DNA of 64,000 bases from Gibbula magus (Eukaryota > Mollusca > Gastropoda > Trochida > Trochidae), in NCBI GenBank assembly GCA_936450465.1, contig OW388297.1:53002989-53066988 (forward strand). The letters are read 5' to 3'. The position numbers were made by a program, and so were the translations under genes. This document shows positions 1 to 12,122 of the stretch, one piece after another; the stretch's first letter is position 1; every line of letters begins with the position of its first letter. A model generated the notes under the pieces. The model ran no database searches. It had not been told where the DNA came from and saw only the letters and a program-made list of their open reading frames with translations.

Positions 1-298
1 CCTGCCAGATATCTATTGCCTGAGCTTTCACTCAGATGTCGCGTTGTGCAGATGAAATCAAACAGTGAATGTCGTGCAATTTCCTCAAACTGAAAAGTGA
101 CAAAACAGAACTAATGGTTTTCTGTTCTAAATCTACAGACAGAGGGATCTTCGTTCATTCCAAAGCGGAAGCCGAATCATACAACCGACACAGGAGGCAA
201 GGAATCTTGGCTTTGTTTTTCAGTCTACTCTATCAGCTGAATCACACATAAGCAAAATATGCCGTAGAGTCTATAACAATATCCGCAACATCATTTCA
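1..298 (+). pseudogene. LINE reverse-transcriptase fragment (CR1/L2/Jockey-like), broken
   Basis: Conceptual translation from about position 46 reads C-A-D-E-I-K-Q, then a TGA where this RT block normally has Trp, then MSCNFLKLKSDKTELMVF. That is the characteristic non-LTR RT block after the catalytic FADD box (WM..N.LKLN.DKTE.M.F). After a frame change the segment around 225-285 reads SHISKICRRVYNNIRNI, the next conserved block of the same family. The fragment runs in from the left edge and stops at about 298, where a MITE end begins. The TGA and frame change show it is dead. It is too short to assign a clade. Confidence 0.6.
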
Positions 299-343
299 TC
301 AATTTATTTTAGCGAAAAAAACGTGCTACTGTCCCTTTTAACC
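288..343 (+). mobile_element. Truncated end of the TTAA-flanked MITE family
   Basis: The stretch ends in CGTGCTACTGTCCCTTTTAA, which matches the right terminus (CGTGCTACTGCCCCTTTAA) of the full copies at 11678, 12123, 17079 and 17690. Only about 55 bp of the right end survives and the left end is absent. It directly abuts the LINE RT fragment. Confidence 0.6.
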
Positions 344-3300
344 TGAAGTATCAATTGTTAATTTCTTGGCAAACTCATATGCTTGTAAACTACACTCTTA
401 TAGTAACGGTACATGGCTATGTATTGCGAATAAACCTGTGAACCATGGATGATATTTGAACAAAATTCAGTTTGACAAGGCAAATTAACCTTTCTCCATA
501 TCAAACAGTTCTTCTACAGCAGACAAAGATGCCAAGCTCCTGTCAGATTTCGAACCCCGGACTTCCTGATCCGAAACGGAGGGTCTTTTTATGTTTCTTT
601 ATCTTTTAAACAAAATTATCAGTTAACTTTTTGTTTCTATTGTTGAGTCATCTACATTAAAGGTTTAATGAGACACACCCAAGCAGCATCCGGATTCGCT
701 CCATTTAAGCAAGGAGATAAAATTATACACCCATGTTATCTGTTTGTGGTGATATAGCTATGGGCTTATTGACTAACCCGGAAATACAGAAATGTGTTCC
801 TTGATTGATATCACACGCTCATGCTAATGGCTATGTTCCGGTTAACAGGTCATGTTGTAGTGTTCTGACGGATAAAGATGTCAGTTCTAGGGGATTTGAT
901 AACAGAAAATAATAAGTCGTAAATATCAGTAGAGTATTCTCTGTAGCCAATGTGGATTGTCACATTGGTTTCATTGATAGATCGTTTATATATAACTTGT
1001 TGATACACAAAATAACCAACTATAAATATAAATGAAATACACGATTTGTGTTTTGGTCATACAGTAGCTTTAGGTTTGCTTCTGCAATTAAATGTTCGAT
1101 GTCTCTTCCTATGTCATGAGTGAAAATGCCTAAACATCAATATCGGGATCAGCATTACATTATATTGTCTTTGCTATAAGCGCAGGGTTAAGTACGGCGA
1201 ATGTTGTAGGATATGTGGAGAACCATTTGATAATAAGTTGTCAAACATATTTCAAAGGTTAGACTGAGATTTATAATGTTGAATGATAGTCTTCATAAAA
1301 GTTTGGCAATGCAAATCACTGTGTATGATATTTTGAAGCCAGCAGGGTACACCATGACTTTCCTCCATGTCAGGAACGACGCATGACTTCCAAAGTATAC
1401 GTAATGTTTCAATAGCTCCTAAATGATGTATAGCATGTGCATTGAGTGTAAAAGTGGTTTGGCTTATCTTATATGCAGCTTTGATACTCGCACATGAATG
1501 AGTCATATCCTACTTCTGGTTCCGTAACTATGGTTTCCTGTGTTAACGATCTAGATGTATTATCCGATGAACCTACACTTGTCTCACATAGCTTTATTTT
1601 CCTGACATTTTTCTCTCCTGTATATCCAATACCAACAAAATCTATATATATTGTCATATGAATAAACATGTGCAAATTTCATATTAAAACCAAATCTATG
1701 ATTAGAAGCGACAGTCGACTTGCTCGCGTTCCTGTGTTGACATATGTTGCCTGGAATTTGTGTCTTTACAGGAGGAAGTTAGATCTTACTTAACACTATC
1801 TAAAACACTTAATATCGAAAATAAAATTATCTAGATATTGAGCACGTATATTACAAGGGACAGTTGCATTTTCAATCTGTTTCATTTTTTTTTTAAAATG
1901 CACTTAGAGTTGAAATCAGTTTATTTATTTAATAAACAACAAAACTGTTTACAAATCCACAGAGTTGTTTCATTAGCCCTCCTTGATAGTACTCCCTATG
2001 TCCTGATTCTACTGTTCACTGCTTACGTGCTTGACAAACATGAGGCAAGGAATATTGCAAAAAATATGAAATATCACATCTAAAAAAGGAGTGGAGTAAT
2101 AAATTTGAACTAACATTTTAGAACGTTGTATGACAATTACCAATTGAATGCTTAAATGTATGTCACTATCACAATCTGTATTGAATATACTAATCAGTTC
2201 TCTATTTTATTTACATGTATTTGATGTTACTAATTCTTAGTAATATGTTTATATCATGTACCATTCATAACACTTTACATCATTTATGCTGGAAATCAAT
2301 TAATTACCTTACAACAATTAATATTTATAGGATGTATACGGTACATTGATACCTCTTAATCTGTAGGAGTTCATACAGGATAATCACTGATGTCAGTGTG
2401 CTTTAATGAAAACAATATATCTATCGCTTGTTGATATTTATGGCAATTACATTTAAGGTAAATGACATATCAGATTAGGCTTAGAGCTTGGTTTCATAAT
2501 TACAGATAACAATGTAATTTGATACAAGGCGATGCAATCACCTTACATTTGCGAAAATGGACCATCAGCCTGATCTTGCATTTGGTACATTGGTTAACCT
2601 GATGGAAACCTACCGTCATACAATCACACATGAGTTCACGTAGAGTAACGTGATATGTCCCCAAGGACAAACAGCTAACAGTATGATGGAAAAACAATGT
2701 CTCCTAATTGATATCAGATGCTAGGCGTGGTTTAATCTCTGCATTGCCAGGGGAATAGTCAGTTCGAAAAGGTTGTGTTCGTTAGGAGCAATTGTTCATG
2801 TGAGATCTGTGAGATGTGAGTCTGAAAATGTGTGATTAGAAAATTCGAAACTTCATGTATTCATATTCTATGCAACAAATGCCAACCTTCCAATCACTAA
2901 CAACTAAAGTCCGTGACTATTATAATGATGCTAAATGAGCAGAGGAAATGAAAAATAGAGTATACATGTTCTATTAATTCTGGTCATCATGTCATCTTCT
3001 GTTTATATGAATGTATTTGTGTGATTGATACCTGTAAACAAATAATTCTAAATTATATGCAACTTCTGAGGTATTCTTTAACAACTTTTCAGCAATTCTT
3101 TAACTTTTTCTGGATGAACGAGAGGAACATATACATGTTCAGTTTAAACACTGTAAACGGGGAACATGATACTCACATATTACTATTTGACATGTACGTT
3201 TATGTGTGTGTAGGGGGTGAAGGTGTTGTTCTAGTTTGAAGAAGTTCTTTGAATGTTCACATTGGCCAAATCTTCTGTCATGTTACCCTGCTGCGTAAAT

Positions 3301-3435
3301 GAGACACACAGATTTCAAAAGTACATACATGGAAAATGGAATAATGGATGCAAAGGAATTGTGTTTCGTGTGAATACTTTTGTTACGGTTCACTAATGAC
3401 AATTATTTTGTCTCAACCAAGTTTAATCATTATTG
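344..3435. other. Unique-looking AT-rich DNA with one old SINE scrap
   Basis: No open frame here has coding character and no clear repeat was seen, apart from the old SINE fragment at 505-582 listed separately. Short ORFs of 65-93 codons are within chance expectation for this composition. Confidence 0.4.
505..582 (-). mobile_element. Old fragment of tRNA-headed SINE (family A)
   Basis: The minus strand contains a diverged head, TTCGGATCAGGAAGTCCGGG followed by GTTCGAAATC, then a shifted version of the post-head sequence of this SINE (ttTGTCTGC then GTAGAA.AACTGTT). Only the tRNA-like 3' half and the first part of the body remain, and divergence is high compared with the copy at 37439. Confidence 0.6.
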
Positions 3436-3504
3436 AAGGGGTGCATTCAAGAAGGGCACATGTTCTCTCTCATAGCACATGTGCCCTTCTTGAAAGCACC
3501 CCTT
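3436..3504. repeat. 27-bp near-perfect hairpin
   Basis: Arms 3436-3462 and 3478-3504 are complementary over 27 bp with one mismatch. The left arm begins AAGGGGTGCATTCAAGAAGG and the spacer is 15 bases. The outer ends read AAGGGG...CCCCTT, so this may be a minimal foldback element, but no target duplication was recognised. Confidence 0.7.
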
Positions 3505-3509
3505 AAATT

Positions 3510-4611
3510 GAAACAATACTTGTTATGAAGTTAAACAAATTGAAAATAAAGTATTTGATAAAAAAGACAGAATCTTAAACTTTATAATTTATATCTGTGT
3601 AGTACCTTCCAACGAGCTTATCCTTTTTTACTCGTCTATGAATGATATATACTTCATATATATCTATATTTAATTAACTCTATGAAAAGCATCGTTCTTC
3701 CATATCTAAACTTTGAATGTACTGGAGCGAATAATAATCAAGACACCGCTTCAATGGTATAAACGATCGACTGTCTGTTAACAGCTGCTTGATGATCCAC
3801 CTGATATAGTAAATGAGACACGTTTGCGTCAGACAAGGTTCACTTCGGTCAGTGTTTATTTAGGGTCCGTGTACGTGGGATCATTGCTCAGTGCTGATTC
3901 CTCATCCAATGGGAGCATCGATCATGGTTTCCTATTGATCTGCAATAATACGGTGTAACAGGTTATACCTACCGACATCTCACATGCATTCACTAATTGT
4001 AAAGTAGTTATGTACTACGTTATTATTATTTATTTCTAAACATATGTGTTCTCACTGTAATTAATGCTTGAATGTGATCTGGTGATGTGTTTATGTACAA
4101 TCGATACCTGCAGTGTGGATGCTGTTCCAATCGATTTGTCATAAAGACATGACATATAACCCACGCAGGATACGAGCACATTATAGTGCAATGACGCCAT
4201 ATGTTGATGACGTAACACTGTCATGAGATCACTGAACATGAAGCCTTGTATCAACTCTGTGTTCAATTTACTATTTATCTCATTAGTATTCTCAAAGAAT
4301 GATTTTGAATGATTCATAAAAGATAAACAAAAATCTCATATTTGTGTGTTCTGAAAATAAACTGCATCGACATTCGTTGATTAAAGTGAAACTATCCCTG
4401 ACAAGTCTCGGATGTAGGTTACGTGAAAGAACTCGTGTTAACATATTTAAATATTGTATATACGAAAACATTTGTGTGAGATTCACTTTGTATCCTTTGT
4501 AATAATACACGATTTCTTATTTTTGAGCTAAACTTATTCTTACACTAATGATCATCAAACTCCCTATGGACACTTGTTGTAAATGGAAAGTATTTTCATC
4601 TTACAATAATA
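3510..4611. other. No recognised feature
   Basis: AT-rich sequence with short chance ORFs only. Nothing was recognised on either strand. Confidence 0.35.
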
Positions 4612-4795
4612 ACATTGAAGAAGACAAATATTTTATGGATGATCAACTTCTTTATTAACAATAGCGACGTTTCGGTAATGAAGAAGACAAATATGTTATG
4701 GATGATCAACTTCTTTATTAACAATAGCGACGTTTCGGTATGAAGACGACAAATATTTTATGGATGATCAACTTCTTTATTAATAATAACATTGA
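4612..4795. repeat. Three-copy tandem repeat, about 62-bp unit
   Basis: Three head-to-tail copies start near 4615, 4678 and 4740. Each carries GGATGATCAACTTCTTTATT and the first two end in GCGACGTTTCGG. The last copy is truncated. The GCGACGTTTCGG string resembles the ends of Penelope-like or other retroelements, but no coding part is nearby to confirm this. Confidence 0.75.
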
Positions 4796-4799
4796 TGTA

Positions 4800-5640
4800 C
4801 AAACTGTAATGTCTCACGATATTCATCTCCATGATTAATATCCCAGTCCCAGTATTTATTTTGATAGAAAGCATACTGGTAACTTGGTGATAAGTACACA
4901 AAGAGCAGAATGTTTCATTTATAATTAACATGACTATACATGTTATAAAAGTGGCATTCGTTTTCTTATGTGCTAGCTAATTTGATTTCTTACCTGCTAT
5001 CAATTGATTTTGATATAACAGGTTAGTGAATGAGGAAAAACACTGTATTGTTTACAGCATCATGAAATTTTCAGCGTAAGTTGTGACCAAAGAGCAGGAT
5101 GATTCAGATTAATTTCAGACATTGTTTGAGATGACGTATTAACAAACTGGCTTTCTTTATTGTATGTAGTAGCTAATTTGATTTCCATTGCTTACGTTAT
5201 TACAGTTTAGCAAATAAAATTAAATATCTTGACGATTTTGAAAAAGATTTAACTGAATCTCTTCATGACACTTTCTGCAGAATTTGGATGGCAACATTGC
5301 AGTGATTTCCATCAACTAAAACAATAGAAGTACATTTTATATTATGTTCTGCCAACTTCTAATACTGGTTCCTTTCTTTGATATTCGAATAACGTTTAAT
5401 ACAATTTGTAGTCAATTTCCAAAGTCAAGTAATTACCTCATTAGCTAACATTAATAAATACATTAAAATTTTATTAATACAATTCTCGTTTGTTGTGATT
5501 ACTATGTTTCAATAGATTTTAATCCACAAAAATGAACACTGTGTTACTGTCCATTGCGCTCCATTGAAGGTTTAACTGCAATAATGTGGATTCCATAAGG
5601 TCAATGACGAGGTTTAATTTTCATGGCGTCGTTTTCATGG
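4800..5640. other. No recognised feature
   Basis: AT-rich sequence with no coding signal or repeat recognised before the 3' end of the LINE. Confidence 0.35.
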
Positions 5641-5799
5641 CGTCGTTACTGAAATGATGGTTTATTCGGGTAATGGGGCCACCGGCCCATAATACAATGG
5701 TACATGGCATATATAAATATATGTGAGCACCACATGGAGCTTGTATAGAAACTAACATTACAATTTCCATTTGATATTTATAAATTATACAGTCAAAGG

Positions 5800-6138
5800 T
5801 TAAAGGTTAAGGAATTGTTGTCTCTTTTTCTGGGCTAGGAAAATATATTTACCTAGACTTTTTAAAACAACAGAGCTTGTTGATGAAAATAACTGGACAC
5901 ACTTTCTTTCTGAGGGGTATTTCCAGAAGTACTCAGGTAATATAGATTGTCTAAGATCGTTGTAAAATGGACAAATAAGTGAGACATGCAATTCATCTTC
6001 CATAACAGGCATTATACACAAGGGACATAATCTCTCCTTTCTTGGAATATTACACTTTCTACCCTCTGATATCACGAGCCTATGTCCTGAGCAACGAAAT
6101 AGCGACAACGAAATCCGATAACTTGAATATCTACACAT
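5800..6138 (-). pseudogene. LINE C-terminal Cys/His (zf-RVT-like) segment
   Basis: This continues the RT polyprotein after a frameshift (ISLSLFRCSGHRLVISEGRK). It carries the motif C-P-L-C, then E-D-E-L-H, then C-P-F-Y-N-D-L-R, the C-terminal zinc-knuckle-like block of this LINE group. It ends at a stop at 5800. The same motif recurs in a separate fragment at 42551-42697. Confidence 0.75.
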
Positions 6139-7631
6139 GATAAATACTGCTCGAAGACATTATTGATTTTAATACTTCTATAGAATTCTAAACTTGAAAA
6201 TTTACCCATAGCCTCTGAATACGACTGATTATCATTGTCGACACACCGTTGTCTAAAGCCAGCTATGAACATACTGCCTTTTTCCAAATATTGAGAATTC
6301 CATATATTTCCAAAACCATATCGAAGAAGTAATGTTTTAACTGTAAAAGCCCAACAATCAATTCCTCTTTCGGCAAGGTTATACTGATACAAGTAGACAT
6401 GTTTAAGAATAAAATTATCACTCTGGGACAATAATCTTATCCAATACTTTATAATTTTGACATATTGATTAACTTTAAGTGAAAATCTACCCAATTCACC
6501 TCTCGCCACGATATTGGGAACACTTCTTCTCAAATGAAGAATCATTTTGCAAAATTTATCATGAATATTCATTATATTTGGTGAAGGGTGGAAACCCGTT
6601 ATCTCAGATCCGTGGAGTAAAATAGGTAAAATCTTTATGTCGAAAATGTGTAAGAGAACATTAGTAGGTAAATTATCAAAATTCTGAATTCGTTGTTTTA
6701 ACATGAGGATAACTTTCCAAGCCTGCTGAGATAAGACCTTTTGACTAGTATACCACGAACCTGAACTAGACAAATGAACTCCCAGATATTTATATGTAGA
6801 TACAATCTCCAAGGCATTACCGTGCAAAGAAAACTTTTCATACTTTTTCAACCTACCGCCTTTACGGAAAACAATTACCTTTGTCTTATCCAAGTTTATC
6901 CGCAATTGCCACTTGTCACAATAAGATGCCAATTTATTTAACCTTTTCTGGAGCCCAATAACAGTACTATCAAATAAAATAATATCGTCAGCGAAGAGAA
7001 GAATAAACATATTCAAGATACCAATATCAATACACCTTTGACCATCTGCACTTAAAAACTTGACAATATCATTCACATAAAAAGAGAACAGGAAGGGGGA
7101 CAACTGGCAACCCTTGCGGACACCGAATAAACAATCGAAGAATGAAGTGCAGCCCTGTTCAAGCGAGACACACGATCTAACATTCTCATACATATTACGA
7201 ATTAATCTGAATGTCCTTCCTTTAACATTACCTATCCAAAGCTTATAGAAAAGTGATACCCTAGACACAGAATCAAATGCAGCTGCCTTAAGATCCACAA
7301 AAGCACAATATAACCTTCCTTTATATAAAGATAGATACTTGTTAATAATAGTGTCAATCACAAAAACATTATCTGTAGTTTGAAAAGCTTTTCGAAAACC
7401 AGCCTGTTCTGGAGAAATAAAATCCTCATCATTTGCCCAGCAGTTAAGTCTATTGCAAAGTATTTTGGAGAATATTTTACCACTTATTTCCAAAAGAGTA
7501 ATTGGTCTATAATTAGCGGGGTCACTGAGGGAACCTTTCTTATGGATAGGGATAATTACACCAAGTGTCCATTGCTGCGGGTAAATACCAGTTGAAAGAA
7601 CCACATTATACAGATTACACAGCATATTCAA
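6072..7631 (-). pseudogene. LINE reverse transcriptase domain
   Basis: The 519-codon open frame covers most of a non-LTR RT: YRPITLLEISGKIFSKIL (block 1), ISPEQAGFRKAFQTTDNV (block 2), DLKAAAFDSVSR (block A region), GVRKGCQLSPFLFSFYVND (block B), LLFADDIILF (catalytic FADD, block C) and INLDKTKVIVFRKGG (block D). The product would copy element RNA into DNA at a nicked target. The N-terminal RT codons continue upstream to about 7670, so the apparent Met start is internal. The frame breaks near 6130 and continues in the frame of the next entry. Confidence 0.85.
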
Positions 7632-7674
7632 ACATAAGATTGGGGCATTTTTAAAGAATTCAATTGGGAGTCCA

Positions 7675-7888
7675 CTATATCCTGTGCCGTGTTCAAGATA
7701 GGTTTCAAAGAGCGATTACTTTGAAACCTATCTTGAACGCGATTGCTCAATGTAGCGCTACGTAGCAAGTCGAGCAAACTTTGAGGAATTTGCACTGTGT
7801 CGTTCAAGAGAGAAGAAGCGCTCATTGAGCGCTACATTGAGCGCTACATTGAGCAATTTAAGCGCTCGCTGCTATTGAACGGGGCGCA
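7675..7888. repeat. Palindrome-rich insertion inside the LINE RT
   Basis: The RT reading frame is continuous on both sides (KSGKTPAP before, and GLPIEFFKNAP after on the minus strand), but these roughly 210 bases replace the few codons expected between them. The insert holds a perfect 20-bp inverted repeat (GTTCAAGATAGGTTTCAAAG at 7691-7710 with its complement at 7719-7738, 8-base loop) and reiterated GAGCGCTACATT units at 7820-7855. No transposon family was recognised. The exact edges are judged by eye. Confidence 0.6.
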
Positions 7889-8859
7889 GGTGTTTTCCCA
7901 GACTTCATGCTGGAAATCGCCTGTTGAATTTCAGCGAGTGTTACATCTTTATCAAGGTCATTTTCGTTGTCAATAGTATTATTTATAAGGTCGTCAGAGA
8001 TAGAACAGACAAAGTCATTCACGGATGCATAAAAATCAAGTTCATTTGGTGATATATCTGTCCCCTGAAAAAGTTGTTCGAAGTGATTCATCCACTCAGT
8101 CTCAGTAATATTAACAGAACGTCTTGGTTGGCCAAATTTTACATGTGACCAAAATAATTTACTGTTTTTACATAAAAGAGCACTTTCAAGTTTATTCACA
8201 TAATTTCTAAAAGAGTTCAATGATTTTACACGACACAGGTCTTTATAATATTTTCTTGATTCAGAATAGAGACGACGATCACGTTCCTCGTTGCTGGCAT
8301 GGAACGCACGAAGTTGTCTGCGGGCGAGCGTTCGTGCTGACTTGCATTCCCAGTCAAACCAGTTGTCTCCCTTAGGGTTGGTGTAGCCGGATTTTTTCTG
8401 TTTTCTGAAATTAATAGCACATGTTTCAATAGTTCTATGAAAACTTTCAGCCGCTTTATTAACGTCACCTTCTTCAACATATTTATCAAAGTCTTCTTTA
8501 TGATTGGTTGGGAGATTATTCCACGCAGAGATGTAGGTAGTTATGTCATCCTCGTTCCAGATGAAGCGTTGCTGAGTATTCAGGCTGCAATTGACATTAT
8601 GATTGACATGTGTATTGTTCATAGCAAGCGAGAAGGATATCGGCATATGAGTTGAGTCGATTTCACTGAGTATGTCAAATTGGGTAAAGTTTTCGATGCA
8701 GTTACTGTTACAAAGGACATAGTCTACCACACTCTGACCATCGTTGGCAATACATGTAATTTTTCCAAGACCATTATCTCCAAATAATCGACCATTGCAG
8801 ATACGTAGCCCAGTTGATTTACAGAAGGTTAATAGGGAGTTGCCACGCCTATTTATCAC
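7858..8859 (-). pseudogene. LINE ORF2 N-terminal part: endonuclease C-terminus and linker
   Basis: The open frame of 333 codons begins inside the endonuclease. Recognisable pieces are GRLFGDNGLGKITCI, then SVVDYVLC, then the final S-[T for D]-H box in STHMPISFSL. Open coding continues upstream to about 8885 without a proper start, so this is a truncation and not a natural N-terminus. It ends in MKSGKTPAP, which is the start of RT block 0 (KSGK.PG.D), after which the frame falls into the palindromic insertion. The usual SDH catalytic box is STH here. Confidence 0.75.
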
Positions 8860-8885
8860 ATTGTCTTGTGAAACTCTAGGGGTCG

Positions 8886-9740
8886 TTACTATAATGTACT
8901 TTATAAGGAACTTTATAATAAATGTTCAATGGAACTTAACAAGTGTTACAAATTACTCGCATATCATGCGTGAGGTTGCTACTTTCGTTTAGTTGTATTT
9001 TAATGTTGAAGACATAACACATACTGCTACATTTTCGTTTCTAACAGATAGGAGAGAAAGTACTACTAGAGACGTTTTAACTCTGTCAAATTTGATATTT
9101 GAGAAAGAGAAATGAAACTGTAAGCAACAGAAAGTTGTTAAAAAGTCAAATGTATTCGTGATAAAACACAATACAGTAGCACCTACGGTTTTACTTTGCA
9201 CTATGAAGTTCCGGTATAGCGCTCTGCTAAACTAGGACAGAGAAGTTAGAGTAATACAGCAAGCCGTGAATAATTAATGAAGTGATTGATTGTGTTTTTT
9301 TAAATAATGTTTATTACATATGCGTTGAATTTAAACGTTGGACTTCTTCCACACTAGGGATTTGTCATTAGTGAATTGTTGATAGTAAAATTTGATTTTT
9401 GTCATGAATTTTTATCTTATGTAAGATATCTCTGTGTTTGAAGTCTTCCTGTCCTAAGATACAGAGTTATATAAAGAAGAAATGAGTCATAATAATTTGA
9501 AAAATAAACAATCGTGAAAATATAATCTAACTGAATAATTCATGTCAACCTGTATTAATGTAAAGTTTTATAAAATACTTAAATGCATTACAAGGTCTTA
9601 CTTGACTAATATTCCATTTATAATCCGTAGATATGAAGTTTATAGATATCTGTAAATGTTAATTCGTTTTCTATATTCGGAGACACTTAGTGTGTATTGG
9701 CTGTGTGTTATCATTGGAACAAAAATTCTAGTAGTTGACA
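8886..9740. other. No recognised feature
   Basis: AT-rich sequence upstream of the truncated LINE. No gene or repeat was recognised. Confidence 0.35.
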
Positions 9741-9745
9741 ATTAT

Positions 9746-10005
9746 CGTTTCGGTTCCGGACCAGAACTATAAAACCGGCATACCTCAATGACACTTGATA
9801 TGGGGAACAATCATCATGTGCTAATGGGCCTTTTGTGGTCTTCAAATTCTTGGAATTTTATTTTTAGCCGTTTCCATGGAAGCATAAACTTAATAGTTCG
9901 TTCCCGGACCAGTACTAGATAACTGTAAGGCCTAGCTCAATAAAACATGATATGTTAAACAGTTATCACATGTAGATGTGCCTTTTGGAGTTTTCAATTT
10001 ATATA
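9746..10005. repeat. Diverged two-copy direct repeat
   Basis: Two related segments, about 9746-9855 and 9890-10005, share CGG.CCAG.ACTA, CCT.ACTCAAT-like spacing, AA.CA.TCATCATGTG-type blocks and GCCTTTTG.GGT.TTCAA. They look like an old tandem duplication or two copies of one short element. Confidence 0.4.
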
Positions 10006-10570
10006 TTAAAAACTCACAGTATTAATTATGAAATATGTGTATACATGATTCTCACTAAAGAGCTGAAGTGCAGAACGAAATCACCATAATAAGGGAAGAA
10101 TACAAACATTGAAAAGACATTTCACAATGTGCTTTAAAAGAAACATCAAGTTATTTTCTATTCTTGAAGACGGTCCAAGAATCTGTGACAAAACGTCGTG
10201 CTCTCGGAATAAAAAAGTTGTTTATCTTAATGTGACTTCAAACTTCTAAAATACCACTGAAACAGGCTATTTCATATTCACTTAAGTCATTGAAATAGAA
10301 AGATGATTATCCATTAAGATAGTACAATCTTTTGCAATCGTCAGTGATTTCCCATAAAAAAATCATAAATAACTATTGCTAAAACGATACTGATAACCAA
10401 GAGACAGATCTGTGATTGAACGCACAAAATGGAAATGTTTTGAATCACTACGTACACTATATATGATAATAATGATAATGAGGATTCTCAAACCGCGCTG
10501 AATTCAACGCCACGAAGGGGCATACTCAAAGCGCGTACACATTACTACCCTGGTGTAAGGACCAACTTCG

Positions 10571-10873
10571 TTCCAGGGGCGGAAATGCGCGTTCGGCTTC
10601 GGATCAAGAGGTCCGGGGTTCGAATCCCGCCAGGGGAAAGGCAACTTTGTCTGCAGTAGAGAACTGTTCTACATGCAGTAAGGTTTGGGTGCAATGCTAC
10701 ACTGAATTTCAACGTAGTACGTACCACCCATGGTTCGCTAGTTCCAGTCGCTGCTCGCAGGTTTCACCGCAGTGCATAGCCACATGGCGATGCGGGCTTT
10801 CTCCCTGCCATAATACTAGCAGCCGCGATATAAGTGAAATACTCTTGAAAGCGGCACAACTCACTCACTCAAC
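10571..10873 (+). mobile_element. SINE family A copy (tRNA-derived head, A box damaged)
   Basis: The head contains CGCGTTCGGCTTCGGATCAA and GGTTCGAATCCC (B box). The A-box part is missing, replaced by GGGCGGAAATG. The body matches the other copies (CTGCAGTAGAGAACTGTTCT, CATGGTTCGCTAGTTCCAG, CCGCGATATAAGTGAAATAC) and ends ACTCACTCACTCA. Flanking CTTCGTTCC and TTTCGTTCC are a plausible imperfect target duplication. Confidence 0.85.
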
Positions 10874-10879
10874 TTCGAA

Positions 10880-11670
10880 TTTCGTTCCTTTTTTTCATTC
10901 GTAGACCAATTAAGGCATTTTTAAGGTCATCACTCTCATTGCCTTCATTTCCATACCAAGTATTCAATTGCACTGCTGAGTGAACAGAGGCACATTTTGA
11001 ATAAAGTTACTTGCCCGAGGTACGATAAGTCTTCACTCATGTCTCTGTGTGGAGCAATGAAGTGGGTCACCAAACCTTTGCTTGCTGAATTTCACTGATA
11101 GCGGTCTACTGTGCAATGAAACAGGACCCCGTGGTACCATTAGGAATCTATTGTTGATGTTTGACTGTATTGTTGGTGTTTATGTACATCTTAACTGATC
11201 TTAACATCTAACATCTTAACTTATCTTCTTCACGGCGACATTGTATATTTTGGGACAAAAAAGTTCGCAACTTTGAAAACAAGTTTTATCTTTATAGTGT
11301 ATACTATTTATCTATATGACCTTAATCTTAGGTTGCCTTTATCAGTTTTGATCAATGGGACATGCAGTTGCAGGCACAAATATATAAAGGAAACATGAGC
11401 TTAATGTTTATTATCAGGAAAACTTATCGAATATGTGCCTGCATCTCATTTTTAAAAATCTTTGTAGATAAAAATGTTAATGAAGATGGAAGTATTCCGA
11501 AAACATTATCTCTTTAGAAGACACGTATTTCAAGCAGATAGTATCACAGACGATTGATAACAACATTCTATCTATTGAATAAAAAACATATGTCAAGTAG
11601 ATAAAATTACCACAGATAAATTTGTTCACTCTCATGAAAAAATAAGTCTGAAAGGCAATGTTTTTGGAGT
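10880..11670. other. No recognised feature
   Basis: AT-rich sequence between the SINE and the first TTAA MITE. Nothing was recognised. Confidence 0.35.
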
Positions 11671-11677
11671 TTTTTAA

Positions 11678-12002
11678 AGGGGCAGTAGCACGTTTTTTGC
11701 AAATTTATTTTTTTTCAAATTTCCCATTTATAATGATAGTTTATGTCATTTATATTTACTTTAGAGGGTAAAACATCTTATGACACAAACCAAATAAAAT
11801 AGTATCCATAGTGGTAATAACGGTGTTGCGTATAAAACAAAAATTGCATGGCGGCCATTATATTGCGAACACAATTTATTATTTCGAATGGCAAATACAA
11901 TCCCCATGACCTAACGGAACCATGTACACTCATGACATGTGACATTATTTTTCAAATACATTTCATTGACTTATTTCGTCGGAAAAACGTGCTACTTCCC
12001 CT
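11678..12002 (+). mobile_element. TTAA-flanked MITE, copy 1
   Basis: The 325-bp element has terminal inverted repeats AGGGGCAGTAGCACGTTTTT and (reverse complement) AGGGGAAGTAGCACGTTTTT. TTAA lies directly on both sides (11674-11677 and 12003-12006). The interior contains TGCATGGCGGCCAT, which recurs in the other copies. There is no coding capacity. TTAA duplication is the rule for piggyBac-type and some Kolobok-type elements, so mobilisation by such a transposase is inferred. Confidence 0.85.
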
Positions 12003-12122
12003 TTAAAATCAAAATATCTGGACAAAATGTTAATTTAATGAAACGGATATATGAGAAAATGTACTTAAATGGGTAGGATTACACAAATCAATTGATAAAT
12101 TTTAGCAATTGGTTGATTTTAA

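Larger units (their letters stand above)
5660..8885 (-). mobile_element. 5'-truncated non-LTR retrotransposon (CR1/Jockey-like LINE)
   Basis: On the minus strand, in order, there is the C-terminal end of an AP-type endonuclease (about 8885-8620, ending STHMPISFSL), a linker, a full RT core (7665-6072) and a C-terminal Cys/His motif (CPLC...EDELH...CPFYNDLR at about 6050-5940). The 5' end is missing, because the endonuclease catalytic start is absent. The 3' side contains GGCCACCGGCCC near 5680, a string also found at 42266, suggesting a shared LINE 3' region. The frame is broken by an insertion at about 7675-7888 and by a frameshift near 6130, so the copy is inactive. The clade is inferred from the order EN-RT-CCHC and not proven. 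Confidence 0.85.
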
